In this document: positions 1 to 10,650 of the stretch, in pieces | Layout: each line of letters starts with the position of its first letter | Numbering within the stretch: position 1 is the stretch's first letter | DNA from: Theileria orientalis strain Shintoku | Lineage: Eukaryota; Apicomplexa; Aconoidasida; Piroplasmida; Theileriidae | NCBI RefSeq assembly: GCF_000740895.1 | Contig: NC_025261.1 | Location: 1,488,001-1,552,000, forward strand | Length of the DNA stretch: 64,000 bases | Direction of reading: 5' to 3' | Position numbers and translations under genes: made by a program | Notes under the pieces: model-generated | What the model was told of the DNA's origin: nothing | Seen by the model: the letters and a program-made list of their open reading frames with translations, nothing else | The model's database searches: none

Positions 1-1050
1 TATCTTCTTGTGGCTACTTATTGTGTCGAATAGCGTGCGCAGTCCCACCTCTCTTTCTATTTCGCTCAGTTCCGACAACAGTGTTGCTCTGTCACTCTCC
101 AACAGCTCCCGTTGCGATTTATACACCCTCACCAGCTTCCTATCATCCTTCTTGCATGAATTGCTGTAGATGTTTGGGAACTTAATCGATATCACTGAGT
201 GGATCAGTAGTCTCAGAAACGCGCTTTCCACTTCAAATTCCAGCGGCTTCTTGTCCTGTGAAAATAGCCAACCCTCCACTCTCTTCACCACTTCCTCAAC
301 GGTCTTTCTGTCCTCCAAGTCTTGTATGTTCGTCAAATCATACTCGTTCACTTTAAATTCCTCATCTTCCTTGTTTATTCCTCTCGTCAACTCATCTATG
401 TGTGCCAGTTTTGATAAGATTAAACTCTTCCTTTCCTCCTCCTCCTTCGGCTTCAGGTGGCATATTCCGTGCCTGATCCAGCTATTAAAGTCGAAATTGT
501 TATCCTTCAGAAAGTTCAACGTGGACATATTTACTGAGAATGTATTACCATCTGAGGGTATGGTAAAGATCGAGGTGGGTGTTACTTTCCACGTTCCTCC
601 TTCAAATCTTGCCATTGTCAACCCAATTTGACAGGGAATAAACTTTTTTGCTCCTGATACGTGCGATTCATAACATTTTTCTACTCCAATGAACCGTTCA
701 TCCTTTATGTGTAAGCCTGTGTACTCCACATCTAGGGCCACAAAATCCGATTCCTTTATCAACTCCACAATTAATTGGCAGTGGTTATCCCAGTTTAATT
801 TTGAAGTCACATTTGTGGTAAAATTGTGCGATTGAAATGCGCTGTAGCCGATGACTGACCTATTCGTTTTCCTAAAACTTGGTATCTTGTTTCTCAATTT
901 AATGTGTGAATACTCATCATAGCTAGAGCCAATTGTATTTTGCGATAATACTCTTGTAAAAATAAGTGTAGAGAAGCCATTCTTATGTATATTGTTGCTA
1001 AATTTATTTAAATAGTTATGGAATCTCAGTTTTAACATGAAATAAGCCAT
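1..1050 (-). CDS. PARN/CAF1-family poly(A)-specific ribonuclease-like protein (C-terminus beyond window)
   Basis: The minus strand is open without a stop from an ATG at 1050-1048 to the left edge, giving 350 codons. Around residue 80-90 the translation reads SDFVALDVEYTGL, which matches the first DEDD exonuclease motif (D-x-E, with a following G) of the PARN/CAF1 family. About 100 residues later it reads FNSWIRHGICHL, matching the conserved segment after the nuclease core start in PARN proteins. Enzymes of this family remove poly(A) tails 3'-5' in a Mg-dependent reaction. The N-terminal 45 residues are basic and Ser/Asn rich (NNIHKNGFSTLIFTRVLSQN), so a mitochondrial or other targeting leader is possible, but this is inference. 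The remaining DEDD acidic residues should lie partly beyond the window. It is divergently oriented to the GCP4-like gene. Confidence 0.72.
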   Translation of the reverse strand, partial: MAYFMLKLRFHNYLNKFSNNIHKNGFSTLIFTRVLSQNTIGSSYDEYSHIKLRNKIPSFRKTNRSVIGYSAFQSHNFTTNVTSKLNWDNHCQLIVELIKESDFVALDVEYTGLHIKDERFIGVEKCYESHVSGAKKFIPCQIGLTMARFEGGTWKVTPTSIFTIPSDGNTFSVNMSTLNFLKDNNFDFNSWIRHGICHLKPKEEEERKSLILSKLAHIDELTRGINKEDEEFKVNEYDLTNIQDLEDRKTVEEVVKRVEGWLFSQDKKPLEFEVESAFLRLLIHSVISIKFPNIYSNSCKKDDRKLVRVYKSQRELLESDRATLLSELSEIEREVGLRTLFDTISSHKKI

Positions 1051-1380
1051 TGGCGTTAAAATAATTTAAAATAAAAATAACAAGATAATTATAGCTAAAA
1101 ACGAATCTATATTAATATTACAAACGAAATGTTTAATTTCACATAATTAAAGTAGAAGTAAAAAGTAAAAATGTTGTCTCGTTTGTATTCCTGCCTCATA
1201 TTCAACTTATAAATAATTATTATCGTAGATGATTACACAGTATTGAAAAAAATGATTTAACAAATGTAAAATATTTTGTTCCTTAAAATTTAGTTTAAAG
1301 TTTAGTGTAAAATAGTATGTGAGTCCACCAAATTAGGTGTTAAAAAATGCAGTTCAGAGTCAAATATTCAAGTAAAAGAT
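1051..1380. other. Divergent intergenic region
   Basis: These 330 bases are AT-rich and lie between the start codons of the PARN-like gene (minus) and the GCP4-like gene (plus), so they should hold both promoters and 5' UTRs. I see no open frame of note and no repeat. Confidence 0.6.
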
Positions 1381-4300
1381 ATGCTTTATGATGTACTTCT
1401 GGCTCTATTTGGCCACACTGGAGATATAATCGTGGAATCCGAAAAAAAGAATGGAAAATATAAAGTATTAGATGAGATAAAATTATCTACATCTGAAAGA
1501 TCAGCAGTCACTGCGATTTTGAAAACAGGACAGCTTTATATGTCTATAAAGCAATTCTGCATTAAAATAGGAATCGGCGATTACTATTCAGATGTGAGTG
1601 TGCTATTTGTAAAGGATGGATCGAAGAATTTAGTGGTAGATTACGTGAGTGAAACAGCGGTTAACCTGGGGACTAAGAACCTGGTAAATTCAAATGGATA
1701 TTATATGATCGCGTTTTGCAATGGGATTCAAAGGTATTTAAACGACTACAGAAAGTTGCTGTTGACGCTGGAAGACGTAGCGACCTCAGTGAAGGTGCTT
1801 CCGACGTCGACCTTTACAATAATAATGAGAGACCAAAATAAGATACTGCACTGCCTTCAGTCGATCATATTAGACGTAAGTGTAGCTAGTCAGGAGTGGA
1901 GTTGATGTGTAAACTAATACGTAGATAATTATTTAAAAGATACAGTAGCAGAGAATAACAAATGTTTAGTATCAGAACGTTAGTGAACGCCACGACGAAC
2001 GAGACGTGTTCTCAAAATCAGGAGATCTGTTGGAGATTTTGTCAGAAAGGCCAAAGGATAAGTCGGTGAGAGAGATATACGCAAAGTTGAGAGGAGATGT
2101 GCTGAGTTTCCTCAAGTTCCAGCTGAGGAACTGGATATGCTCAGGGAACCTGCTGGACCCGTACGGAGAGTTCGTAATAGGGTACCGGGACCTTAAGAAC
2201 GTAAACCAAGACTGCCAAATACCACTAAACACACGTCAAACTAGCGGAGGCACTGAAATGAACTACCATTCGAGGATGGTGGAGTACGAGTGGAACTATA
2301 AGTTTTACATCAAGGTGAAGAGAGGGTCGACGTTTGGTCCAATAGACTACAAGACGAGCAAGAGCATACTGTTCATAGGAAAAGTGATAAGAGTGCTGTC
2401 AAGGTCGCTGAACGATTTTAGCATAAATAGAACGGGAATAAAGAAAAACCTCTACTCAGAACATCTGGTAAATCTGGCGGACAAGCACATCTTCGACGTG
2501 TGGAGTAAGATATCGACTGACAGAGACAGTTTCCAAGAATCAGTGGAAACGTACCGAAAGTACGTATCGGCACTGTTTAGAGAGTTCGTGGACAGAAACA
2601 TGGACATAAAGCAGCAGTTGAAGCTGTTCAAGGACGTGTACCTGATGGGAGACGACGGAATATACAACAGATTCTTTGAAGAAACGTACGAGCACATGTC
2701 GAGAAAATACAACGAAAAAGCGTTTAAACTGATCAACAAAGAGTTTGGCAAGGCAATATCAGGGCTAGCAAGAAAGGATGAAAATGTGAATGATAAGTTT
2801 GAATATATAGAGGGCACGGATAGCGGTAAGCTGGAGGACAAAGATAAAGATAGTGGCGTGTTGAGTGGGAATGGAAGCGTCGAGCACGTGATGAGTAGAA
2901 GTAATTTGAGTAAAAGCAAGGAGCTGAGCAGAATGGGATCGAGTGACAGTTCTGCAATTAACAGTTATGGACTAATCAAAAGCAGTGAAATGAGCAGCTA
3001 TAGCCACGAGTCAGCAGATATGGAAGAAATGATGAGAGACTATGAATTGAATATAAGTCAGACTGATAAAATAGAGGAAGAAGAAAGTTTTGAAATGTTT
3101 AAACATATAAATGACTTTAACATAAATTCAAAATTTATAAAAATTAACAAAGTGAAGTAAGTACCACTAGTACTCATAACAATAGTATTAGTGATATCAG
3201 TAATGATAGTAGTAATAGTATTAGTGATAGCATTAGTGACAGTAGTATTAATAGAATAGCAGTGACAGTAGTATTAATAGTATTAACGGATATATAAGTT
3301 TAATAAATGACCTTTAGACACAAGGATTCAGTAATTGTTGGAGGCAATAGCAGTATTTGGCACGAACAGATGGTCTATATAATGAACAGCTTCAACATAT
3401 CACTGGTGGCAAACCTGAGTAAAATAAAAAAGTGTAAGCAGTTTTCAGTAATACTGTCCTCAAAGTGTTTTAATTCATTTGAAAATGGCCAAGAAAATGA
3501 ACTGGAAACAAAAAATACAAAAACATGTGAAAAAAGCAATATTAGTAACAGTATGAGTGATAGTATGTGTGACAATGGTGATGACATTAATAGAGGTGAT
3601 GAAAAGTCCCAAAAGAACAACGTTAAGGAATACATATCCGTTGATTTCAAATTTATTAACAATCATGGTAAATTGAAGATACTGATGAAGATGATGTACA
3701 ATAACGTGTATAACAATAATAACATGAAGAATAAAAGTTTAACTATATATAGTAAGGAAACAACGTTTAAACATAATAGTAAAAATAAAGAATTGCAAGT
3801 GAAAGTGGAATTGGAATTTGATAAAAGGAATCTAAAAGTAAATTTAAGAGAATTTAAACAAAGTTTAAATAAATCGACGACACACTACTCAATAGAAAAA
3901 ATATATGATAAATCATTTAGTGGAGAAGGTAGTTATAAAAATAATCATTTGGAAGAATATGATGATTATTTAAGTGATGAAGACTTTGATGAAGAAGATG
4001 ATGATGACGAAGAAGAACGAAGACATGATGGTGAATTGAATAAGAGTAGATTGTTTTTTAAAAGTACCACTTCAAAAAGTTTTAAAGATGAAGAGAAAGG
4101 TGATAACGTAGAAGAGAGGAATAAATCAAATCACATCAATGGAATTAAACGAGATAATTCAGCATCAGTTGAAGTAGAAAGTAAACTAAGTGAAGTTTTG
4201 GAAATGTCTAGTGAAATCAAGTCATTTGATATAATTGAGTTATTGAAGCTGATGTCAGATTCGCTGTACATAGGAATAATTAATCACACACCAGAGGGCA

Positions 4301-5634
4301 CAAATAGAGTTACTAGTACAAGTAAGAAAGTGGACACCAGTACAAAAAAAGTAAAAGATGGCAAGAAGAATAAGAAAGTGACTTTTGATGATAATGAGTA
4401 CAATATTAACAACTGTACTAGAAACACTAACACAAATATAGAAGGCGATGGTAATACCAATAACACTAACAATAGTATTAATAACACTAACAATGATATT
4501 AACACTATTAACAACTGCACTAACAATGATATTAGCAAAACTAACAAAAGTAACAATAACAACAACATTGATGATGATTCAATTGAATTCCTAATCTTTG
4601 ACTACTATACAATATTGAACAGATACGATTTAATGCCATACTACAAAGATCTTAGGTTTATTAAGAACAGCAGGTACGCTAAGTCAATAAGGAAAGTAAT
4701 GAAGAGATACACGAATGAAGAAGAAAACCCAGAAGATGATATTGGCATTAATGAGTGGATATACCTGCTGTTGAACTATAAATATCGATACATCAACTTC
4801 GTCAACATCAAGTCGTACAATAACATGTTTCAGATAATCTTCACAATCAAGTAAGTTACCAACTATGGACTAGTTAGGACCAGCGGCACTGGTGAAATTG
4901 CTGTAACAAGTGTTACGTAGGAGGTGTCTGCATGGATTGGAAAAAAAACACATAATTGATAACAAGGTCAGGAGAGACTTTACAAGTTATCAGTTGAGTA
5001 AAAAAACGGAGAGTAGCAGTGCCCCTACTACTGGCGGCGATGGTAACAGTGATACCAGCTCAGTAGACCCTAAAAACAGTTTTGACGAATATTGTAACCT
5101 GTTTCGGAAACTGTATGCGTTCAAATACTATTTACAAACGAATTTGAAGCTGATTCTATCATACTTCTACAATGGCATAATAGAGCCAAAATACGCTGAG
5201 CTGCAATCATTCGTGAGGCAGTCAAAGGATTTCCAGCTAATTAAGACGAAGCATCACGTATACGTCGAAAACATACTGAGGTGAGAACTGGCACTTTGCA
5301 CACATGTGAATATTACCTTAGGAAGTGCTTCTCCGACGAGTATATTATGTATTCTCTCTTCCAATGCTTGGATTTAAGCTTCAAATTCACGTCGGTACTG
5401 AAGGTCGTCGGGGCCTTGAGCAAATTAACGGCCAACGAGATTTCCACTGTCTCGAAAAACATGGATAAAATGACGTAAGTTCACCATTTTACAGTTTCAC
5501 ACAGTTGGTTACTGCGTAGTTACGCACACCCAGACAAACTGCCAAATGTATATTCTGATAACCGTTGTTTTAGGAAGTTATACCTCGAGTACTTTCCGGC
5601 ACTGGTGTCAAAGTATAATCTGCAAATAAGCTAG
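1381..5634 (+). CDS. Gamma-tubulin complex component, GCP4-like (Spc97/Spc98 family)
   Basis: Six exons: 1381-1875, 1970-3156, 3318-4850, 4921-5280, 5322-5474, 5574-5634, giving 1262 aa. The N-terminus MLYDVLLALFGHTG matches the start of GCP4. Exon 2 begins with a helical stretch followed by the GRIP1-type segment GNLLDPYGEFVIGY. Exons 4-6 carry the GRIP2-type C-terminal helices (YYLQTNLKLILSYF, IKTKHHVYVENILRK). The product should help build the gamma-tubulin microtubule-nucleating complex. Intron sizes are 94, 161, 70, 41 and 99 nt and all phases join. The protein is about twice the size of human GCP4 because of inserted low complexity: an acidic block near residue 770 and an Asn/Thr-rich block near 920-980. 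Assignment to GCP4 rather than another GCP rests mainly on the N-terminus. Confidence 0.83.
3180..3290 (+). repeat. AGT/AAT/ATT triplet low complexity inside intron 2 of the GCP4-like gene
   Basis: Intron 2 (3157-3317) consists largely of degenerate trinucleotides such as aat-agt-att-agt-gat, the same kind of triplets that encode the Asn/Ser/Asp inserts in the flanking exons. The intron is bounded by gtaagt at 3157 and ttag at 3314-3317, and removing it is required because the frame meets a stop at 3158-3160. Confidence 0.7.
4400..4570 (+). repeat. Asn/Thr-codon low-complexity tract in exon 3 of the GCP4-like gene
   Basis: An aac/aat/act-rich stretch encodes alternating Asn, Thr and Ile residues with runs of five Asn. 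It is exonic because the frame stays open and conserved C-terminal helices follow. Such hydrophilic inserts are common in apicomplexan proteins and usually form loops. Confidence 0.8.
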
Positions 5635-5770
5635 TCTCAACCGTGAGTTACTTACGCATCAATCCGTACACTTTCACCTACACTCCTACAAACATTCACA
5701 TCCACGTTTATTTACACACGCAACTTGTATATTCACCACTAACTTTTGCAAACACACACATGCATATACA

Positions 5771-7507
5771 TTACACCATGAGTTCTTGAGCACTCGATCT
5801 CCTCCTGGTGTGTCTGAGGAATTTGATCAGCGGTATCGTGACCAAGACTCTTAAAATCAGCAACGCTAGGTGTATCTCCCTCGTGTAGAAGTAGGTCTTT
5901 GACAGGTAATTCAGGCCGATGTTGATGAACAGGACGAACCCGATCGACGTCACCAGGAACCCCTTGATGCTCCCCTGGTACTTGAGCGGCACCTGGTTGT
6001 CGAGGTACAGGTAGTACTGCGTCATGAAAAGGCTGTAGCCCAGCGACATCAGGATGCTCGTGAAGATCGACAGGACCCTGTCGACGAACATCATCGTCAG
6101 GTGCAGGACGCAGCTGGCTATGTTCATTCCCACGATGATGGGCACGGGGCCGATCTTGTCGAGCAGGAAGACTGAGCCGAGGGAGAAGACGAACGAGATT
6201 GGAATCAGTATCTCGTTCACGTTCAGCGCCACCTTGTCCTTGCCGTACGCGATCGGGAACGACTCCTGTGCGAACGTCAGCGAGATGACTCCGACCATCG
6301 AGGCTACTGAGATCGTCAGGATGTCGAACCTGCGCAGAATCGCCCAGAACTCCCAGAAGTGCCACTTTTCCTCAGCGCCCTCCAGTCCCCTCGGGTCCTG
6401 GGCCGCGAGCTCCCGTTCCTCGTACGGGCCAGGCCCCGGGTCCTCGTTTTGGTTCGTCTCCGAAAGGCCCGAGCTCGTCGGGGGCACGCTCTCTCTGTAC
6501 GTCGACATGTGCGCGCTGTCCATGTCGGCGAAGCGGCTGCCCACATAGTTCGACCCTGTGCGTGGCAGCAGGCCTCCGTCCGGCTCGTAGTCCTCGCTGT
6601 CCTCGGAGTGCACGTCTTCCGTGTCCTCCAACCTTAGGTGCTTCCTCGTGTTGTCCACCTTAGTGTACACCAGCGTGGCCGTCGAGTTCATATCGACCTC
6701 GATGGACGTGATCTTGTGGTCCGACACGTACTTGTGCGCGTAAATGCTCCCTTGGCTCGCCGAAGAGTTTGAAATGGCTATGTCTTCGAGCGCCTCTCCC
6801 TTTTCTCTGCTCAGCCTCGAGGCTTCAGGCGCGTTCAGCTTCACGTCCTTCTGCAGCGAGTTCGGGAAGATGAAGGCTGCCAGGACCAGCAGCGGCACGT
6901 GCGTCAGCGCCAGCATCACCACGATGACCCAGATCGGCTTAAACGGCGGCAGCCTGTCCTTTATAAAGTTTAGGATGTACATGTAAAAGGTCCCGAAGCA
7001 GAGCGAGATCGAAATCGAGATCATCGCAGGGTTATAGTAGCGTTTTGTGTATTGTGCGATCGTGAAGACTGGGAACGCCACTCCGTTGGATGCTATTCCG
7101 CAGAGTATGCACGAAAAGATGACCACTCCCGTCGTGTTCGGGAATAGCGGGATCAGCAGCCACGAGAGCATCCTCAGCGCCATTGCGAGGACGATCGTCA
7201 GCTTCGGCCCGCAGTTGTCCATGAAGAAGCCCGTGAAGATGCTCGACAGGAACTCCGAGATCCTGTAGAACGACAGGAGCTTGCCCACGTTAAACGCCTG
7301 ATCGTCGCAGACCGGTCCCAGGCCCGAGAGCCTAGAGCACTCTATATTGTTGCAGCAGTACTTCGAGAACACTCCTTCGCTGATCAAGTACTTCGCCGTC
7401 GACGACCATCCGTCGTAGTAGGGGCTTATTAGCATGGATATGATGAAATACAATCCGCATCGGTACAGAAAGCGGATCTTCATTGCATCTATGTTACAAA
7501 TAAACAA
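5771..7507 (-). CDS. MFS transporter, ApiAT/NPT1-like (copy 1 of 3)
   Basis: Single-exon ORF of 578 aa with about 12 hydrophobic segments. Six lie before and six after a hydrophilic central loop (roughly residues 225-390) rich in Ser, Glu and Asp. The first extracellular loop contains a Cys cluster (KYCCNNIECSRLSG), and loop 2-3 has FMDNCGPKLT, the MFS loop signature in the form G/D..GPK/R. Apicomplexan amino acid transporters of the ApiAT family share this layout, and Theileria/Babesia have lineage expansions, so import of an amino acid or another cationic solute is possible; the substrate cannot be read from sequence. The first Met is followed by a second (MKIRF) eight codons on; either could start. 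Codons are strongly GC-rich at third positions compared with the ABC island. It converges with the GCP4-like gene. Confidence 0.75.
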   Translation of the reverse strand: MFICNIDAMKIRFLYRCGLYFIISMLISPYYDGWSSTAKYLISEGVFSKYCCNNIECSRLSGLGPVCDDQAFNVGKLLSFYRISEFLSSIFTGFFMDNCGPKLTIVLAMALRMLSWLLIPLFPNTTGVVIFSCILCGIASNGVAFPVFTIAQYTKRYYNPAMISISISLCFGTFYMYILNFIKDRLPPFKPIWVIVVMLALTHVPLLVLAAFIFPNSLQKDVKLNAPEASRLSREKGEALEDIAISNSSASQGSIYAHKYVSDHKITSIEVDMNSTATLVYTKVDNTRKHLRLEDTEDVHSEDSEDYEPDGGLLPRTGSNYVGSRFADMDSAHMSTYRESVPPTSSGLSETNQNEDPGPGPYEERELAAQDPRGLEGAEEKWHFWEFWAILRRFDILTISVASMVGVISLTFAQESFPIAYGKDKVALNVNEILIPISFVFSLGSVFLLDKIGPVPIIVGMNIASCVLHLTMMFVDRVLSIFTSILMSLGYSLFMTQYYLYLDNQVPLKYQGSIKGFLVTSIGFVLFINIGLNYLSKTYFYTREIHLALLILRVLVTIPLIKFLRHTRRRSSAQELMV

Positions 7508-8164
7508 GTTTTCGCAATTTAAATCAGTGTCGCGACACTGCGGCTATGAGCATGAAGGCAACTGTATTTTTATACTAAATTTTGAGATTCTTACTCCCAT
7601 TCGAGTGATTGAAAGCATATTTTACAGGAATAACAAGAAGCCTCTGGCAATTTTGTGAAATCGATTCATCAAAGATCGTGAAGTGTTTTGATGCCTAAAT
7701 TAGACTACGATATGGCTGAAGTGCGTTATTTATATGTTACATGTTAATACTACAAGTTTTCATAGTATATGTGAGTGTATCTAATATTTTCTATAAAAAT
7801 TCTGATCAAAGTTGTGCACGCGTAGCTGATGGGACAAGTACTATCTCCTCTGAAAATTTTAATCTTTTGACTCAAATTTCTTCAATTCATGAACCAGAAA
7901 AACTATAAAGTGGTCTAGGCCCCTAATATCGTCCATGTGTTCTTTTTTAAAGGGATTCGTTACGGATGCGTGGCCTGCCCACATGGGTACTTTCCAGCTC
8001 ACTCGACTTGTCACGGGTACTTAGGCATATAAAGCTCAGAAATTCAATGGATATGAAATTACGGATCTAAGGATCCAGTGGTTGGGATTTTAGCCCAAAA
8101 TGTTAAAAATTTTGATTTCGAAGGGCGCCGTGTGCCACGTCATGCCTGGAAGGCGTCCCGTCGC
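7508..8164. other. Intergenic region between MFS copies 1 and 2
   Basis: This 657-bp stretch of mixed composition holds the promoter side of MFS copy 1 (its ATG is at 7507) and the 3' end of copy 2. I found no further gene, tRNA-like fold or repeat. Confidence 0.5.
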
Positions 8165-9928
8165 TCATATCGATTTAGTCCTCTTCCTGCGCCTCAGGCT
8201 CAGGAAGACCAGGCCTGCTCCGCAGATCGACCTCGCTACGATCATCGCTATGTGTATCTTGTTCGTGCAGCCGTACTTCTCCACCAGCGATATGAGGAGG
8301 ATGTTGAAGAACATCACCAGGCCCGAGAGCGTGTTTATGGTTCCCACGAGGCTTCCGAAGTACTTCGCGTCGAAGGTGGACTGTATGTAGATGTACGTCT
8401 GCGTGAACAGGATCGAGGCGTAGGCTATGAGCGTGAACGCCGCCAGGTAGCCGGCGACCCGCGAGGAGCTGAAGGCCACGAAGTGCGTGAGGATTCCAAA
8501 CATGTTGCTGAAGACCAGGATCGTCACCGGGTTGAAGACCTTGTACAGAAAGCCGATTAGGAATGTGAGTATGAAGCTGAAGGAGACGAGGTACTCGTTG
8601 AGCACGATCACGTCCTTGTATCGGCCGTACATGGTCGAGAACATCATCTGCATGAAGAAGAAGTCCAGAAAGTTGAGCACGAAGTACGGGCACGTGATTG
8701 CGTACTCCATGCCCGTCAGGTACCTCAGGAACTTTTTCAGGTTCCACTGCGAGTGGTCGATGGGTATCTGGACGTCCCCGTCGACCTCCACGTCGCTCTC
8801 CTCCGTCGAGGTCCTTTCGGCGACTGAGCGGTCGAGCACCGTCGTGTTCTTCGTGTGCAGCCTGGAGATGTGCGCGTCGTCGATCACCTCGAGCTTGAGG
8901 TCGGGGTTCCTATCCGCCTCCTTGTTCCCGAGCACGCTCGGAGTGATCATGCTGTCGACGTCTGAGTTGTCCGTGAGCCCGTTGATGGGCGTTCCCAGGA
9001 CTAAATCTAGAGGGCTGTCCGGGCTCGTGTCCCGAGAATCGTCTGAGTGGTGCGATTTAATCTTGTTCTGATTCAGTGCGTAACTGGGCGACTGCTCCAG
9101 CGAATAGCTCGAGTTGCTGTAGGAGCTGTTAACTTCGTAACTCGCCGAGTTATATGTGTAGTCGTCCGTGGAGCTCTGGTACTCCAGCCCCTGGCTGTCC
9201 ACTGCCTTCATCTTCTGCTTCAACTTCGGCGTCGGCGAGTTCCACGGGAATATCACCAGGCCCACCAGCAGGCAGGGAATGTGCGTGACGAGCATCGAGT
9301 ACCGCGTGAACTTGTAGGGGTCGCACTTCGTGAATCCCATGAGCCTCTCTATCACGATGATGTAGAGCCCTGCCAGCGTTATCCCGATGCCCATGATAGT
9401 CGTCGCGTACTCCTTGAATGACGTCGTGTACATGTAAATCGTGAGCGTCGGGTACGCGATTGCGTTCCTGGAGAGCCCGAGCATGACTCCGCTGAAGATG
9501 ATCATTGAGCTCCGCGCGCCCTTGATTGAGAAGATGAACCAGGAGCCCATCCTCATCACGATCCCGATAAGGAATGTCAGCTTCGGGCCCAGGATGTCCA
9601 GCAGCAGGCCCAGGACGAACCCGATGGTCAGCACTGAGACTCTCACGACTGAGCCCAGCTTTGCGATCCGGAACCTCTGCGCTGCGCACCTGAAGCTGTC
9701 CGTTGCCGGGGCCAGCCTCTCCGACAGGCCACACTCGCCCGCGTACACGTCCAGCCTGCACAGAAACTTCTCCGTCGTGTTCCAGTTTCCGAAATAGGGG
9801 CCGATGAAGATCAGGAGCATGAAGTACACCAGCAGCCTGATCCCAAACCTGCATCCGATCTTTATATCGTGGACCTTGTAGGTTTTATATCCTATTCTTA
9901 TGGGAACCTTAGTCGTTTTTATTATCAT
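8165..9928 (-). CDS. MFS transporter, ApiAT/NPT1-like (copy 2 of 3)
   Basis: Single-exon ORF of 587 aa, clearly paralogous to its two neighbours in the same orientation. Conserved landmarks are a TM1 followed by GPYFGNWNTTEKFL, a Cys-containing loop (YAGECGLSERL), and LLLDILGPKLT in loop 2-3. A central hydrophilic loop (about residues 240-395) is rich in Ser and Asp, and six hydrophobic segments follow. About 12 membrane spans are expected, with the protein in the plasma membrane or an internal membrane. It ends in a basic tail (RRRKRTKSI). Substrate is unknown; amino acid transport is inferred from family resemblance only. The strong GC bias at third codon positions creates long open frames on the opposite strand that are not genes. 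Confidence 0.75.
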   Translation of the reverse strand: MIIKTTKVPIRIGYKTYKVHDIKIGCRFGIRLLVYFMLLIFIGPYFGNWNTTEKFLCRLDVYAGECGLSERLAPATDSFRCAAQRFRIAKLGSVVRVSVLTIGFVLGLLLDILGPKLTFLIGIVMRMGSWFIFSIKGARSSMIIFSGVMLGLSRNAIAYPTLTIYMYTTSFKEYATTIMGIGITLAGLYIIVIERLMGFTKCDPYKFTRYSMLVTHIPCLLVGLVIFPWNSPTPKLKQKMKAVDSQGLEYQSSTDDYTYNSASYEVNSSYSNSSYSLEQSPSYALNQNKIKSHHSDDSRDTSPDSPLDLVLGTPINGLTDNSDVDSMITPSVLGNKEADRNPDLKLEVIDDAHISRLHTKNTTVLDRSVAERTSTEESDVEVDGDVQIPIDHSQWNLKKFLRYLTGMEYAITCPYFVLNFLDFFFMQMMFSTMYGRYKDVIVLNEYLVSFSFILTFLIGFLYKVFNPVTILVFSNMFGILTHFVAFSSSRVAGYLAAFTLIAYASILFTQTYIYIQSTFDAKYFGSLVGTINTLSGLVMFFNILLISLVEKYGCTNKIHIAMIVARSICGAGLVFLSLRRRKRTKSI

Positions 9929-10650
9929 ACTGCCGAATCTATATGAATAAAGCGAACTCGCATAATATTTATATCAATACCCATAGGTTACACAAACTAG
10001 ACAAAAATGATACGCTCTATTGGAGAATACCAATATAAAAGAATAATAACAACTTTAGTTCAATTTTCTAACTAATTCGTACAAAATCAATTTGCGATAA
10101 AAAACAAATCTACTGTTTTTTCTTCACTATTTAAGCCCTACCCTCTAATACCAATATTCGTAACCTCCACTTAATTTACCATTATTTTTACGCAATCATC
10201 CCCTTAATTCCACAGTTAATTTATTTCAATTATTTTTCATTGGACTTCTTCACCTGTTTACCTTTTCTAATGCTCCATTTACACTCTCATGGTCACACAT
10301 CATCACAATAATACCTTTGTATTTTTTTACTACACCCATTTATGCTTTTACTCATTCACATACAATTTTTTAAACCCATTTATCAACCTCACTACTCTAT
10401 TCCCAAACAACCAACACCTACACATACACTTCCTACTTAATACTACACATACACGTTCATTTTAGTTTATTATGCTGCACGTAGTATAAAGGCTGCAGTG
10501 GAAAGTTTTTCCAATGCCTATAAAATATGGAAGTTTCCCATTTGATGGCTAGAAGTAGTAGAAATCGACTAATACTTCCACAAGTCCCTTTAAAATTTCT
10601 GTAAAGGGCAAATCGTCCTTTGTATGTGCACTTCTATTTGCACCCGGCAG
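9929..10650. other. Intergenic region with a G-poor, C-rich plus strand
   Basis: This 722-bp region lies upstream of MFS copy 2 and downstream of copy 3. Between about 10141 and 10440 the plus strand is almost free of G (about 11 in 300 bases) while C is abundant, a strong strand asymmetry. No gene or repeat unit is visible. Confidence 0.55.

Noticed and set aside
170..631. 153-aa plus-strand ORF
   Set aside because: It is the antisense shadow of the PARN-like gene, which carries family motifs on the minus strand.
9150..9854. 234-codon minus-strand frame, and similar frames at 8175-8747 and 8078-8560
   Set aside because: They overlap MFS copy 2 in other frames and arise from GC-rich third positions; their peptides are Arg/Gly/His-rich with no membrane segments.
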